Shown in pieces: positions 32,691 to 42,866 of a DNA stretch of 64,000 nt. Numbering within the stretch: the stretch's first letter is position 1; the number at the start of each line of letters is the position of its first letter. Under the pieces are notes generated by a model. That model was not told the DNA's origin, did no database searches, and saw nothing but the letters and a program-made list of their open reading frames with translations. The translations under genes and the position numbers were made by a program. Where the stretch lies: NCBI GenBank assembly GCA_963576475.1, contig OY754980.1, positions 29,681,563-29,745,562 of the forward strand. Direction: 5' to 3'. The DNA comes from Molanna angustata (lineage: Eukaryota > Arthropoda > Insecta > Trichoptera > Molannidae).

Positions 32691-33358
32691 GGTATCTGAA
32701 CCAAAGATCCCGGGTTCGATTCCCGGTGGAATAACAGTTTTAATTTGTGTAAGGTATTTGAACCAAAGGTCCCGGGTTCAATTCCCGGTGGAGACACAGT
32801 TTTTAGTTGTGTTAGGTATCTGAACCAAAGGTCCCGGGTTCAATTTCCGGTGAAGACACAGTTTTAGTTGTGTTAGGTATCTGAACCAAAGGTCCCGGGT
32901 TCAATTCCCGGTGGAGTCACAGTTTTTAATTGTGTTAGGTATCTGAACCAAAGGTCCCGGGTTCAATTTCCGGTGAAGACACAGTTTTAGTTGTGTTAGG
33001 TATCTGAACCAAAGGTCCCGGGTTCAATTCCCGGTGGAGTCACAGTTTTTAATTGTGTTAGGTATCTGAACCAAAGGTCCCGGGTTCGAATCCCGGTGGA
33101 AACACAGTTTTTAATTATGTAAGGTATCTGAATCAATGGTCCCGGGTTCAATTCCTGGTGGAGACACAGTTTTTAATTGTGTTAGGTATCTGAAACAAAG
33201 GTCCCGGGTTCGAATCCCGGTGGAAACACAGTTTTTAATTGTGTTAGGTATCTGAACCAAAGGTCCCGGGTTCGAATCCCGGTGGAAACACAGTTTTTAA
33301 TTGTGTTAGGTATCTGAACCAAAGGTCACGGGTTCCAATCCCGGTAGAGACACAGTTG
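32691..33358 (+). repeat. Eleven tandem 61-62 bp units with pol III B boxes
   Basis: Units begin with GGTATCTGAACCAAAGGTC at 32691, 32753, 32815, 32876, 32938, 32999, 33061, 33123, 33185, 33247 and 33309. Almost every unit holds a B box (GGGTTCGAATCCC or GGGTTCAATTCCC) and GGTGGAAACACAGTTTTTAA. The unit matches the stretch from the D/anticodon side through the B box and just beyond in SINE family 1 (compare the minus strand of 56458-56680), with a small deletion. It lacks the A box. Two unit types alternate at 32815-33060, so a 123-bp dimer was itself duplicated. The array could bind TFIIIC many times over; that is inference. Confidence 0.92.
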
Positions 33359-34052
33359 ACACGATGATTATAATTTTATGTGTTGTCATGAATTTTATCA
33401 GGTACCTACGTAATTTTGTAAGGTGTTTGTGTTGATCTATTTATTGAAATTTTAATTAATTTCATTTCACGATGATTATAATTTTATGTGATGTCAAGAA
33501 TTTTATAATCAAAACCTACGTTATTTTGTAAGGTGTTTGTGTTGATCTATTTATTGAAACGTTTATTAATTTCATTTCACGATGACTATAATTTTATGTG
33601 ATGTCATGAATTTTATAATCAAAACCTACGTTATTTTGTAAGGTGTTTGTGTTGATCTATTTATTGAAACGTTTATTAATTTCATTTCACGATGACTATA
33701 ATTTTATGTGATGTCATGAATTTTATAATCAAAACCTACGTTATTTTGTAAGGTGTTTGTGTTGATCTATTTATTGAAACGTTTATTAATTTCATTTCAC
33801 GATGACTATAATTTTATGTGATGTCATGAATTTTATAATCAGGTACCTACGTAATTTTGTAAGGTGTTTGTGTTGATCTATTTATTGAAATTTTAATTAA
33901 TTTCATTTCACGATGATTATAATTTTATGTGATGTCATGTATTTTATAATCAGGTACCTACGTAATTTTGTAAGGTGTTTGTGTTGATCTATTTATTGAA
34001 ACGTTTATTAATTTCATTTCACGATGATTATAATTTTATGTAATGTTATAAT
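33359..34052. repeat. 110-bp satellite, about six units
   Basis: GATGACTATAATTTTATGTG or a close variant starts units at 33363, 33471, 33581, 33691, 33801, 33912 and 34023, with steps of 108-111 bp. The three units from 33581 are almost identical, so amplification was recent. Each unit has CCTACGTTATTTTGTAAGGT and TTGATCTATTTATTGAAA. Confidence 0.9.
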
Positions 34053-34260
34053 AATATTTAAATATTGATCGGCATCCAGCGGCTCCCAAGATTCACATAT
34101 AGACAAAATACTGTATTTCAAAAATATTTATAATATATTAATTTGTCCCTTTTCAGCAAAAGTTTGCCGATCTAAGATTTATAACTATATATATAATGAT
34201 TAATTACTTTGGAGTGAATGACCAGAAATATCACCTATTTATAAGATATTAGTAAGTATA
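34053..34260. other. Spacer
   Basis: Begins with the GATCGGCATCCAGCGGCTCC segment shared with 32566-32585, then AT-rich DNA up to the next TIR element. Confidence 0.4.
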
Positions 34261-34788
34261 TAATAGGCCCAATTCAGATTCGACTAAAAATTTTATACGG
34301 AATTTTAGTATATGAGAAATGTCAAAAAGTTGACCAAATTTATACGGGATTAAATTGGTATTCAGATTCTCTAATTTTATCTCATGACGTCACACCGCAC
34401 GGATAAAATCCTTTTATCCACGGTTTCCCGTTGATTTGGACGTTTTCGTATTCCGGTTCGCATCTTAGACGTTCGATCTTTTAAAATATGACTTAAATTT
34501 ATGCGGGTCGTTTGACATCCGTCTACAATTTCGTACGCTGGATAAGGGCTCCATTATTTGTTTGTTTTTACTTTATTCAATTTTTATCAACAATTATTTT
34601 GTGAAATGGTTTGAAGTGGAGTATTTTTTTACTCATTTCTTAAGAAAAATAAACATGGTAACTTTTTAATTGTACAAATTTATGACAAACAATAATCATC
34701 ACGTATTTATAGGTACAAGTAACTTGAATTTCGTTGATATTTTAAGAGACCACACAAATAATGGAATTTTATTATCTTTGCCTAGATA

Positions 34789-35491
34789 ATGGATAAAGAA
34801 GGTAAAGTTGTAAATGTTATTGGTTTTTGTAGCTTTTAACTAATGATGTGACACGAATTTTATTAAAAGTAATTGTTAGAGATTCCACTTGTCAAAAAAC
34901 TTACTTACAAATTATATATCTATCATAATAATGAAAATCTACCAAGAATGGTCATTCATCATCAATTTTAATATGAAGTATTCTTACAAGTAGCAAAATT
35001 TATATTCAATGTTCTACTAATGTTTGGGGCTTCAGTCAAAATCTCACATACAAGTTGTCTGTCATTTGAGGTTAGGTTATTATATAAACCATTATGTTCA
35101 TTTTAAATCTTATGTGACTGGATTAAATTATTATTATTATGGGTAATAATGCCCCAGATGAACCGACAGGATACTAAAAACAGGAATTCTTAGTTAGAAT
35201 AATAATTTGTATACTATAAATAAATAAATTATGTTCATTGCAGATGAAGACATTATTGAAATAGATATTGGCAATAGCGACAGACTTACTTATGATGATA
35301 CTTACAATTTTTTCCACGTTGCAAGGACTAGAAGTTATTTAATAAGAAGACACATCACTTTAAAAAAAAATCATAATATATATTTACTTATATTAAATTT
35401 GTCACATTTTGTATGTATGTATAAAATAAATAATCGTAATATAAATACATGTGTATTAAATTTGTTTTATCTAATTTGTAGAACCTTTTAA
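34789..35491 (+). CDS. Possible two-exon gene inside the TIR element
   Basis: ATGGATAAAGAAG at 34789-34801 is followed by GTAAAG, and TTCATTGCAG at 35233-35242 is followed by an open frame to 35491. Joining them would keep one frame and start MDKEDEDIIEIDIGNSD, continuing NSDRLTYDDTYNFFHVARTR. The acidic start and the tyrosine-rich part look protein-like, but from about codon 60 on the frame reads like AT-rich non-coding DNA. I do not recognise a transposase domain. It could be the worn N-terminus of the element's own gene, or chance. Confidence 0.25.
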
Positions 35492-35869
35492 GCAGTAGAC
35501 AGAATGACAAGGAAAAATAAAACAAGTATGTAAATTGTTATAAAAATAATATATATTTATTTATATATATTTTTTTCATTAATTCTGTATATTATAAAAA
35601 AGAATTACAATAATATTTTTCGACAAACTGCATAATAGTTTTTTGGCAAGGCTTTTTCACATAACTAATGTATCTATTTAAAACATTTTATTTTACAGAT
35701 CTATAGGTAGGTATAATAAAATCTGAACAGGTAGCTATTTACATTCAAATAATAATGATATGCAAAAAGGTTATTATACTATATCAAAACACCAAAAAAA
35801 ATACAATTATTAGTGAAAAAAATAATTCAGTCCCTTGATAGAGAAACATCATTAAACTCTGGATTGTTA

Positions 35870-36390
35870 GAGATCGCCAAATCTGAATTTCTCTGATATT
35901 CTGGATCCACAATCTTTCAACTCTGGTGTCACTAGAATTCCCTGTAAAACAAATAACAACATTGTATTACATGAATTATTAAATGGTCTTAATCATTTTA
36001 ATAAAAGAAGCCGTCAGTCCAACATAATAAACACGAGTTTAAGCAATGACTGTCATATGAGTAGAAAATGAAAAAATAATTTGAATTCAAATGAAAGATA
36101 CAGTTTGGAATGTTACTTGTTATTACCCTGATGTATGTAATAACAAGTGATGCGTCATAAATACGGCTCTCTATTCTTCCAGTTATCACTAGATATGCTC
36201 GACATATTTAACCTATAAAATTTCAAGGCAAAACTTTATATTGACATATCTAACTTACCTTCATAAATTTACTATCTTTCCATTTCTCATTACACTATTC
36301 GTTGATACGAAGTTAATCATCAACTCCGTCTGCTTCTTTGTACTACTTATTTTGGATTTATCCTTAGGTTTCCATAGCACATAGCGCCGT
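35870..36390 (-). other. Possible decayed split gene on the minus strand
   Basis: On the minus strand, TTGTTTTACAG at about 35943 precedes GILVTPELKDCGSRISEKFR, ending in a stop near 35875. Upstream, WKPKDKSKISSTKKQTELMI then NFVSTNSVMRNGKIV is readable at about 36380-36260, before GTAAGTTAG. A stop just before that donor breaks the join. It may be remains of a second gene of the TIR element (34266-36731). Confidence 0.2.
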
Positions 36391-36736
36391 ACAAATTAGA
36401 AATGTTTCGGTTTTGGAGGTAAACGTTGTTTTAACCATAGAATACACTAACTAGTTTTGACAATAAAATCTCTTTTCTATGGTTTTGACGTTTGTAGGCT
36501 GTTGAATGTTGCTAGAGAAATAAATTTTCGAATGTCTTGAATATATTTTTTTTTGTGTCGCGGCAACACCGAAAATGTTTTTATTCACGGTGACTAAAAT
36601 TTTTCGGGCGAATTCATTTTAGTCGGCCATTGTTTAAGACGAAATCAGAATACGGGTTTAAGACGTTTGCGACTAAAATTTTATTCGGGACGTATAAAAA
36701 CTAATTTTAGTCGGCAAATCTGAATCGGACCTAATA

Positions 36737-37084
36737 TCTCGAAAAAAAAACCTGTGAATAAATAATTATAAAACAAGATCAATACAAAACAGAGGAAAAA
36801 TATCGTGTTATTGTCAATAGAAAAATAGAAATAATGCAACAGGTTGGTATGTACCAAATATAGGTACCTAGGTAGGTACTTTGGTGAACGTACATACTCA
36901 CGCTACGATATGTACCTACGTAGTGGCGAGCGCGTGAGTCGGTTAGGAACACAGTTAGGAACGGGCACTGTTACAGCGGCATGCGCGGGGAAGTGGGGTA
37001 CAACTGGGTACAACTCGCTAAAAATCCCCAGTGCATGTGCGGTCTTAAGAAAAGAAAAATATTGAGAGTTTAAGGATATGTTAT
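36737..37084. other. No recognisable feature
   Basis: AT-rich with a short GC-richer part (36890-37030). A 73-codon frame at 36844-37065 has no domain I know. Confidence 0.35.
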
Positions 37085-37135
37085 TTTAAACTAGTTGCAT
37101 GTAACACATGAGATCCAACTATCGATTTCTAATGG
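37085..37135 (+). repeat. Fragment of the CTAGTTGCATG repeat
   Basis: AACTAGTTGCATGTAACACA followed by TGAGATCCAACTATCGAT, the first 45 bp or so of the repeat at 20724-20970. Confidence 0.75.
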
Positions 37136-37740
37136 GATTCATGAGAAATTCATCAAACTCTTCAATTTGTACTTTCAATTTGTACGATAAGAACTCTTTA
37201 CAAAATTTTACAATTTTGATGATTTATTTTTAATATGAAAAAAATCTAACTCTAATAACTAAAGAAGAAAATATCGAGTTAAGTTGTCTTTACCAAATAG
37301 TAATTCTTTACCACGTCGTCCAAATTCCATGATTCCTTTTTCATTAGAAATAGATTACATCTGGAGTGGTTCCACCAGAACTAAGCCAAGAGATTTGATG
37401 ATAGGAATCATAAATTTGCGAAGTATTTGCATATATTGTATATGCGAATTATGTGATAAGAACTCTTCTCAACATTGTTCGACTTTAATGATTTCTATTT
37501 TAATAGGAATAGAATACTTTTCGAGTTCTGATGATGGAACTTACGAGAAAAAATATCAAACTCTTCAATTTGAAAATTCGTCTGCTATTAATGATAATTA
37601 TTCTTGACACTTTGTCCGAATTCGATGATTCATTTTTTATCAGAAAGAGATTTTTACAAAAGAAAGGATTGCTTAAGGTGTGATCCAATTTTTATCGATT
37701 CTGATGATAGGACCCATGAGAAAATATCATCAAACTCTTC
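37136..37740. repeat. Degenerate internal repeats
   Basis: GATAAGAACTCTT occurs at about 37186 and 37458, and ATCAAACTCTTCAATTTG or close variants at about 37152, 37556 and 37728, with TTGATGATT-type words between. Probably an old tandemly arranged element. No gene. Confidence 0.4.
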
Positions 37741-38410
37741 GAGTTGCAAAGGATGGAGATCGCGATACCACTTCCACGCCGGTGATGCTATAGGACCCAT
37801 TGGTCCTGTTCACCCCTGGACGCAGCCGCAACGTCGGACAACACAATATCCACTATCCAGCGAGTTCAACTACGACCCCCGAGAATCCAACCTTACATGT
37901 CGGGGCCTCCGATTGGTCTCGAAATCGGTCACTAAGTACACCCCGATTCGAGTCGGAGGGGCTTGTCCCCGACCCCTCGGTCCTTGTGTTGGCGTCCGAA
38001 GGTTCCGCGGGCTAATACCGGGGGCATCCGACGCAATCATCACCTGTCAGATTTGACGTCTCGTTGTCAACACAGGATGTCTGACCCGACGTCTGCGCCG
38101 GCGGTGTGCCCGAACCACACAACAACATTCGCCACAGTTGACGAGTCGCTGCCGAGCAAGACTAAAGGCGTTCGTCCTGCTATTCTCTAAGTACATAATT
38201 GCAGAGGGCACAACAGCGTCGGCCGCACACCCACACCTATACTGCCTAGGCCCTTAGAGCCGCAACCTAGGCCCAAAGCCGGTACAGTTGTCGCCAAATA
38301 TCTTGAGCCATTTCGCCGAAAAGGGGGGCGATTTACAAGTATACCAAGGAAGCAAAAAGATTGCAAATTTGCGCTCTGCGCACCTGGAAGCATGGTTCAA
38401 GATATTTAGT
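37741..38410. other. GC-rich patch of unknown origin
   Basis: Clearly richer in G and C than its surroundings, with sharp edges. Frames of 70-150 codons are open in several phases, none with a domain I recognise. Words such as CCGATTCGAGTCGGAGGGGC and GGGCTAATACCGGGGGCATC suggest a retroelement or LTR remnant, but I cannot show it. Confidence 0.35.
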
Positions 38411-38503
38411 GATATTTGTATCATGTGGAGATTCCATAATATGAATTTCGTTGTGATGTGGCATATTATGACTAAGGTTATACATTATATTTGGGCTCTG
38501 TAA

Positions 38504-39059
38504 AGTAGACTGGGCCGTATATTTTTTCTAATCCACATATGAAAGGGATACTGATAATCTGTAAAATAATAAAAAAATATTCTATACAAGTCTTGGCCCT
38601 CTATCAGACGTTACGTCTTCCATAAGTTAAAAATATGAAAATAATTATTTATAGTCTTTGAAATACGTATAATGCAGTAACTATAAGAAATATATCATTT
38701 TTTGTGCATTAGTAGGGGTTGTTTTTGTCAGCCGCGCAGTAATAGTTAATTTGATCGGATGTGTGTTGTTAATAATCTAATTCCCCATCCGCAATAAAAC
38801 GTTTATTACAAAGTTTCGAAAAATCAAGATATTTCAAACATACAAAAAAAATCATCTATTCCAAAAAAACATCCTACAACCCTCGGTTTCAAGTATCAGT
38901 AGAGGGCCAAAAGTACAAACTCATCTGAAAATTAAAAATGCAGTTACAATCTAAGTATTTATTGTGACTGCATTTTTAATTTTCAGATTCGATCATTCGA
39001 TCTTTCGCGTAAATATATTTAAAAAAAAAAATCTTCATACATGGACGGCCCAGCCTACT
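38504..39059. mobile_element. Short TIR element with a strong inner hairpin
   Basis: AGTAGACTGGGCCGT at 38504 pairs with ACGGCCCAGCCTACT ending at 39059. TTGGCCCTCTAT (38593) pairs with GTAGAGGGCCAA (38900). CTGAAAATTAAAAATGCAGT (38927) pairs exactly with ACTGCATTTTTAATTTTCAG ending at 38988. No ORF and no certain target duplication. Confidence 0.55.
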
Positions 39060-39264
39060 CAAAAGCTATATTTTTAAAATACTTAATATTGATATTGTCA
39101 TATGTGGAAAATTGGTAACATTTAGTGCATTTCATCATTATTCTAAATGTCTCGATTAACAAAATAATGGTGTGCGATCTTTGGTGGTAAATGTTTATCT
39201 ATTTATTTTATCATAAGGATTATATTAGGTGCGTGTTCAAAAAAATTTATTAATTTAAACATTC

Positions 39265-39565
39265 ATTCATTCATTCATACCATCACGGCATATCCCACAA
39301 TGTGGGGTAACCAGCGAAAGATGTGCGGGTGTGCATTGCCATATAAAAGGGAGCACAACATATCTGTGTATACCCACACACCAGTCTCGTCTCACCTAAA
39401 AAGGCACTATATTCAGAATGGGTGGTGAACCTCATTTCTGAACTATGTGAGATGTTATTGTTGCCTGTTGTATTTTCGATTACCCGGCTCTTACGGGACA
39501 CTCAAAAACAATAATAGAAAAGAGTGGAAGCACTATTCTAAGCCGGTGCCTCACAGCTAATTTAA
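39265..39565 (-). repeat. Dispersed repeat, copy of 9180-9425
   Basis: The plus strand reads ATACCATCACGGCATATCCC, CCAGTCTCGTCTCACCTAAA and GTGGAAGCACTATTCTAAGC, the reverse complement of the copy at 9180-9425. It is the longest copy. An ATTC tetranucleotide run (39259-39280) stands at the tail side. Confidence 0.7.
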
Positions 39566-39600
39566 ACATCTATCTCGAAATATGATATTTTAGCTGATTA

Positions 39601-39690
39601 ATAACCAGAGGGGTTACCAATAAAGCGTATTTAGTAACCAGAGGGGTTACTAATAAATATAGTTGGTAACCAGAGAGGTTACCAATAAAG
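39601..39690. repeat. Three short units with GGTAACC hairpins
   Basis: AACCAGAGGGGTTACCAATA and two variants (TAACCAGAGGGGTTACTAAT, TAACCAGAGAGGTTACCAAT) at steps of about 36 bp. In the third, GGTAACC and GGTTACC can pair. Confidence 0.7.
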
Positions 39691-41219
39691 CGTGTTTGCT
39701 ATATCCCAATCAAGTGGGTTGGTTAACCAAGTGGTTAACAGTTTGATATCAAATCAAAGTGATTTGATATGATTTGAAATAAGAACACGAGGACAGTGGT
39801 TGAGGGAGAAGAATAAAGAATATGTTCAAATTTACAATGAGTATATGAATCACAATTAACAGTTTGCTTAAAGGTTCATTTACAATTGATAAAATAACTT
39901 ACAAAGGAACTTTCTCACGACGAGTAGGTATAACGAGCGAATTAGCGGGTGTGTCGAAGTGACCGAGTATTCTCATGGTGAAGTACCTACCATCGTGCTC
40001 GCGGGGTTGAGAGATTACCGGTGGTCGAGTGACGAAGTGTCGGCGAGACGGCGTGGTCGAGAAGCGAACAGTGGTAAATAGTGCTGCGCCGGGGGTAGCA
40101 AGTTCAATGTCCACGAACTTTCTAGACGATTTCATTGAATTGACATACCCAGTTGAGGATTATTGTTACTCGTTTGACATCGCGGGCGATGAACTCGGCA
40201 TAGCGACAAACAAATATTTTCTAGATGTGGTCTGCCACAATATTATTGCAAAATGTCATTTCAATAAATATTTGATATACAATTTAGTGATGAAGGGTTT
40301 CAAAAAAATATTTACTTACATATTTACTGAATAAATATAGATACAATAAAATAGTAAATTAAATCGTTTGTGATGTCGTGGGTCGGAACAATGAAAAGTA
40401 AAATGTACGCGACTCTATTAAATTAAACGGTTAACTCATGAATAATCAAAATAATTGCACGATCGACCTCTAAGGACACTAGCGTCTACAGTCCGCATTC
40501 ACCATTCCGCAATCTGTTTCCGGTTGGCTCTCTGATTGGTTGAGATCTCGTAGTATGTATTTAGTCAAATGAGCTGTGAAATTTTATATTAAAAATCGCT
40601 ATTATTATTATAATAAAAACTCAAACCTAATCTAAGAATGCAGAAAAGAAAAACTGGAACAAGACGCTACTCTAAGGGCGGCGATGGGCTGAGGTTCGTC
40701 GATCTTCGTAAATTGTCGGGAATCTTCGGGAATTGTTGAGGATCAAATGGACTCAAGACCTCGTGTTGTTTCGGTCGGTTGACAGATGTAACCTTGTCTT
40801 TGTATATTTGACTTCTTAAATTACATAAATAAATAAAATCACATGTCACGTTACATTCAAGTTGGGATAAAACATAATACAGTAAAAGATCTCATGTGAA
40901 TTGGTTTGTCATTTTATTAAATGGATCTTAGAATATTGTTTGGTCCACTTGACGATCAGTTGAAGACGAACGAATCCCCGGAGAGCCTAGGATCAATTCG
41001 GTTAGTTTGTGCAGAACTCGGCTGATTCGAGATTTGCTCTTTTTGCAATCACTTCAATTGAGTGTCTCGGTCGACTAGCTGGGGATTTTCTTGTCAGTTT
41101 AACAATTTTTTTATTGTATATGTACCGTACCTACCTACCCACCAACTTCACGGACATAGGGTGAATGAAATTGGAATTTTAGTATTTTTAAAAGTTTCAT
41201 TTCAGAGAAAGCTTTTTTT
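39691..41219. other. No gene identified; open frames at 39899-40334
   Basis: A GC-richer part (39905-40100) carries a 78-codon frame on the minus strand (40135-39899) that runs into a GTAAGT, and an overlapping 101-codon frame on the plus strand (40029-40334). Neither shows a domain I know. GAACTTTCTAGACGATTTC through CATACCCAGT is shared with 31131-31170, which argues for a repeat remnant. The rest is AT-rich. Confidence 0.35.
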
Positions 41220-41408
41220 TCAAATTATTAGAATATGTGGAAATCCATGGAACGTGACGCTCGTAAGAGATGGAATGATCTTTGTATGAATCATTCACTC
41301 GTTAAGGGTAAAAGGTACAGGTTAATTAAGGAGCATATTTCATGTAAACCCTGGTTTAATAGCACAAAATTAAATAGACCGAAGATATATGTTATCTGGA
41401 GGATGCGG
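41220..41408 (+). pseudogene. I-group LINE fragment, region after RNase H
   Basis: The frame from 41235 reads ERDARKRWNDLCMNHSLVKG and EHISCKPWFNSTKLNRPKIY, ending VIWRMR. It aligns with the ORF2 C-terminus of the LINE at 50494-56135 (KISSKPWFYNRNISKRLISC, ISRMRIGH). It breaks off at 41408, where an RTE fragment in opposite orientation begins, so it was probably interrupted by that insertion. Only about 55 codons remain. Confidence 0.7.
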
Positions 41409-41801
41409 TACTTACTTACTCAGCCTCTTATTGAGTCCAGTATTGGACAAAGGTCTCCCGCTTGGACTTCCACTGGTCTCTATCCAGTGCCATTTTTCGC
41501 CATTCTGGACCTGCCACTTTTTTATGTCATCGGACCATCTGGTCTGGGGCCTTCCCACGCTTCTGCTTCCTGTTCTTGGCCTCCAGTCCATCACAACTTT
41601 TGTCCAGCGGTCGTCCGACATCGGAGATATATGACCCGCCCAACTCCACTTTAACTCCGCTATTCTGGATGCGGTCCGGAGTCCATAATGCGAGTGCAGC
41701 CTGGATGAGGAAACGGTAGAAAGTTTGTGATTCTGGAATATTCTTGTGTGTTTGCGCTTTTTCATTTTCGACAGAGTTTCATGTTGGCAGAAATCATCCA
41801 A
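41409..41801 (-). pseudogene. RTE-type LINE 3' fragment
   Basis: On the minus strand the frame reads TASRIAELKWSWAGHISPMS, DDRWTKVVMDWRPRTGSRSV and GRPQTRWSDDIKKW, the C-terminal region of RTE LINEs of insects. After the coding part it ends GGCTGAGTAAGTAAG, the short repeated tail of this group, at 41409. The reverse transcriptase and endonuclease are missing. It is a different RTE subfamily from those at 1550 and 57073. Confidence 0.85.
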
Positions 41802-41869
41802 TATGATGCAATACCACGAAAAAAATGTTAATTGACAAACTAAAATGTTTGAAATTAAAAGATATTTTA

Positions 41870-42367
41870 ATTGACAAACTTTTTAACATCTCAATAGAGA
41901 CGAATTTGGTATATTGTTGAAGAATCAGGAACTCGAGGCACCTACAGGGCTTACGACCTGTCATCGGCTGGTTTACGTAATCACTATATGCGCTTGCGCA
42001 ATGTTCACCAATTATGCTTTCTTATTGTGTTTCCTTATCAATGTAATTTTTGAAAGTTCTGTATATTTGAATAATGTGTAACAATTCACCTGAAAATAGT
42101 ACATTATTACTTTTGCCGTCTGTGAACTAACTAAGAAAACCTTTTTGTAACGCCATCTATTGAAAAATTATTTTATTTGTAAACAATGAAAGCAACAGTC
42201 CTTATAAATGAGGTGATGGTGTCTCGCACAGATATCACCCCTGAACTGCGCCAGAAATATTATTTCAGTTTTGGCTTGTTTACCTACTGTACCAATGTGT
42301 ATGTAAATCGAATATTTTTTAATTGCATATACGCAAACATTGGATTTTTTCCCTGTCGGGAGTCAAA
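41870..42367 (+). mobile_element. Hairpin-family repeat, second full-length copy
   Basis: Starts TTGACAAACT then CATCTCAATAGAGACGAATT, continues CATCGGCTGGTTTACGTAAT, TGCGCTTGCGCAATGTTCAC and CTGAACTGCGCCAG, and ends GCAAACATTGGATTTTTTCC and CCCTGTCGGGAGTCAAAT. It is the reverse complement of the copy at 22892-23418 over its whole length, although the middle has diverged. The 66-codon frame inside it is chance. Confidence 0.75.
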
Positions 42368-42723
42368 TAATATTAATATCATTTGACCCACAACAGAGAA
42401 ATTTGCGAAGGATGCTTAAAGCATTTGTATCCTGAACTGGTGTGGAGGCGAACTCTTCAGGGGGTTAAGACCCGACCTGGGTTATATTAATATGTGAAGC
42501 GAAAACTTCGGACACATTTTTAAGCAAAATGCGCGCACGGAGGATTTCGCATATATGGGGAAGGAATGCAGATAGCTAAAATTTATACTTAATATATATG
42601 TGAAACAAATAGGTGCATTGAATTAAAAAATATATATTTCACGTTAATTTTTTTTTGTCAGTATCTCTATAGATACAAAAAAACTGGAAGGCATTTTAAT
42701 TGATTGTGAACTAACTAATAACA
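42368..42723. repeat. Joined inverted end and unknown body
   Basis: Directly after the end at 42367, ATATCATTTGACCC repeats that end in inverted form, as if two elements were joined end to end. The body (TGCGAAGGATGCTTAAAGCA, GGTTAAGACCCGACCTGG) matches nothing else here. Confidence 0.4.
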
Positions 42724-42866
42724 TTTTTTATTGACAAACTTTATTAGCATCTCAATAGAGACGAAGTTGGGATATTGTAGAAGAACCAGGAACTCGAGGC
42801 ACCTACAGGGCTTACGCCCTGTCATCGGTTGGTTTATGTGATCACTTTGTGCGCTTGCGCAACTTG
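42724..42866 (+). repeat. Hairpin-family repeat, partial
   Basis: TTGACAAACTTTATTAGCAT, CTCAATAGAGACGAAGTTGG, GAACTCGAGGCACCTACAGG and TTTGTGCGCTTGCGCAACTT. The right two thirds are missing. Confidence 0.8.

Larger units (their letters stand above)
34266..36731. mobile_element. 2.47-kb TIR element flanked by TAATA
   Basis: The left end GGCCCAATTCAGATTCGACT and the reverse complement of the right end, GGTCCGATTCAGATTTGCCG, match with few differences. TAATA stands directly outside both (34261-34265, 36732-36736). GACTAAAATTTTATACGGAA-type words occur in both subterminal regions. The length would fit an element with a transposase, but I can recognise no intact one. Ends of the GGNCC kind with a short TA-rich duplication recall PIF/Harbinger; this is only a suggestion. 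Confidence 0.65.

Noticed and set aside
32691..33358. CRISPR-like regular repeats
   Set aside because: Units are contiguous at 61-62 bp with no unique spacers, they match a SINE head, and the DNA is eukaryotic.
37604..38056. 150-codon frame in the GC-rich patch
   Set aside because: Several frames are open in the same DNA because stops are rare at this composition; no motif was recognised.
39899..40334. Overlapping 78- and 101-codon frames as a host first exon
   Set aside because: A GTAAGT donor follows the minus frame, but there is no recognisable protein, and part of the sequence recurs at 31131-31170, which suggests a repeat.
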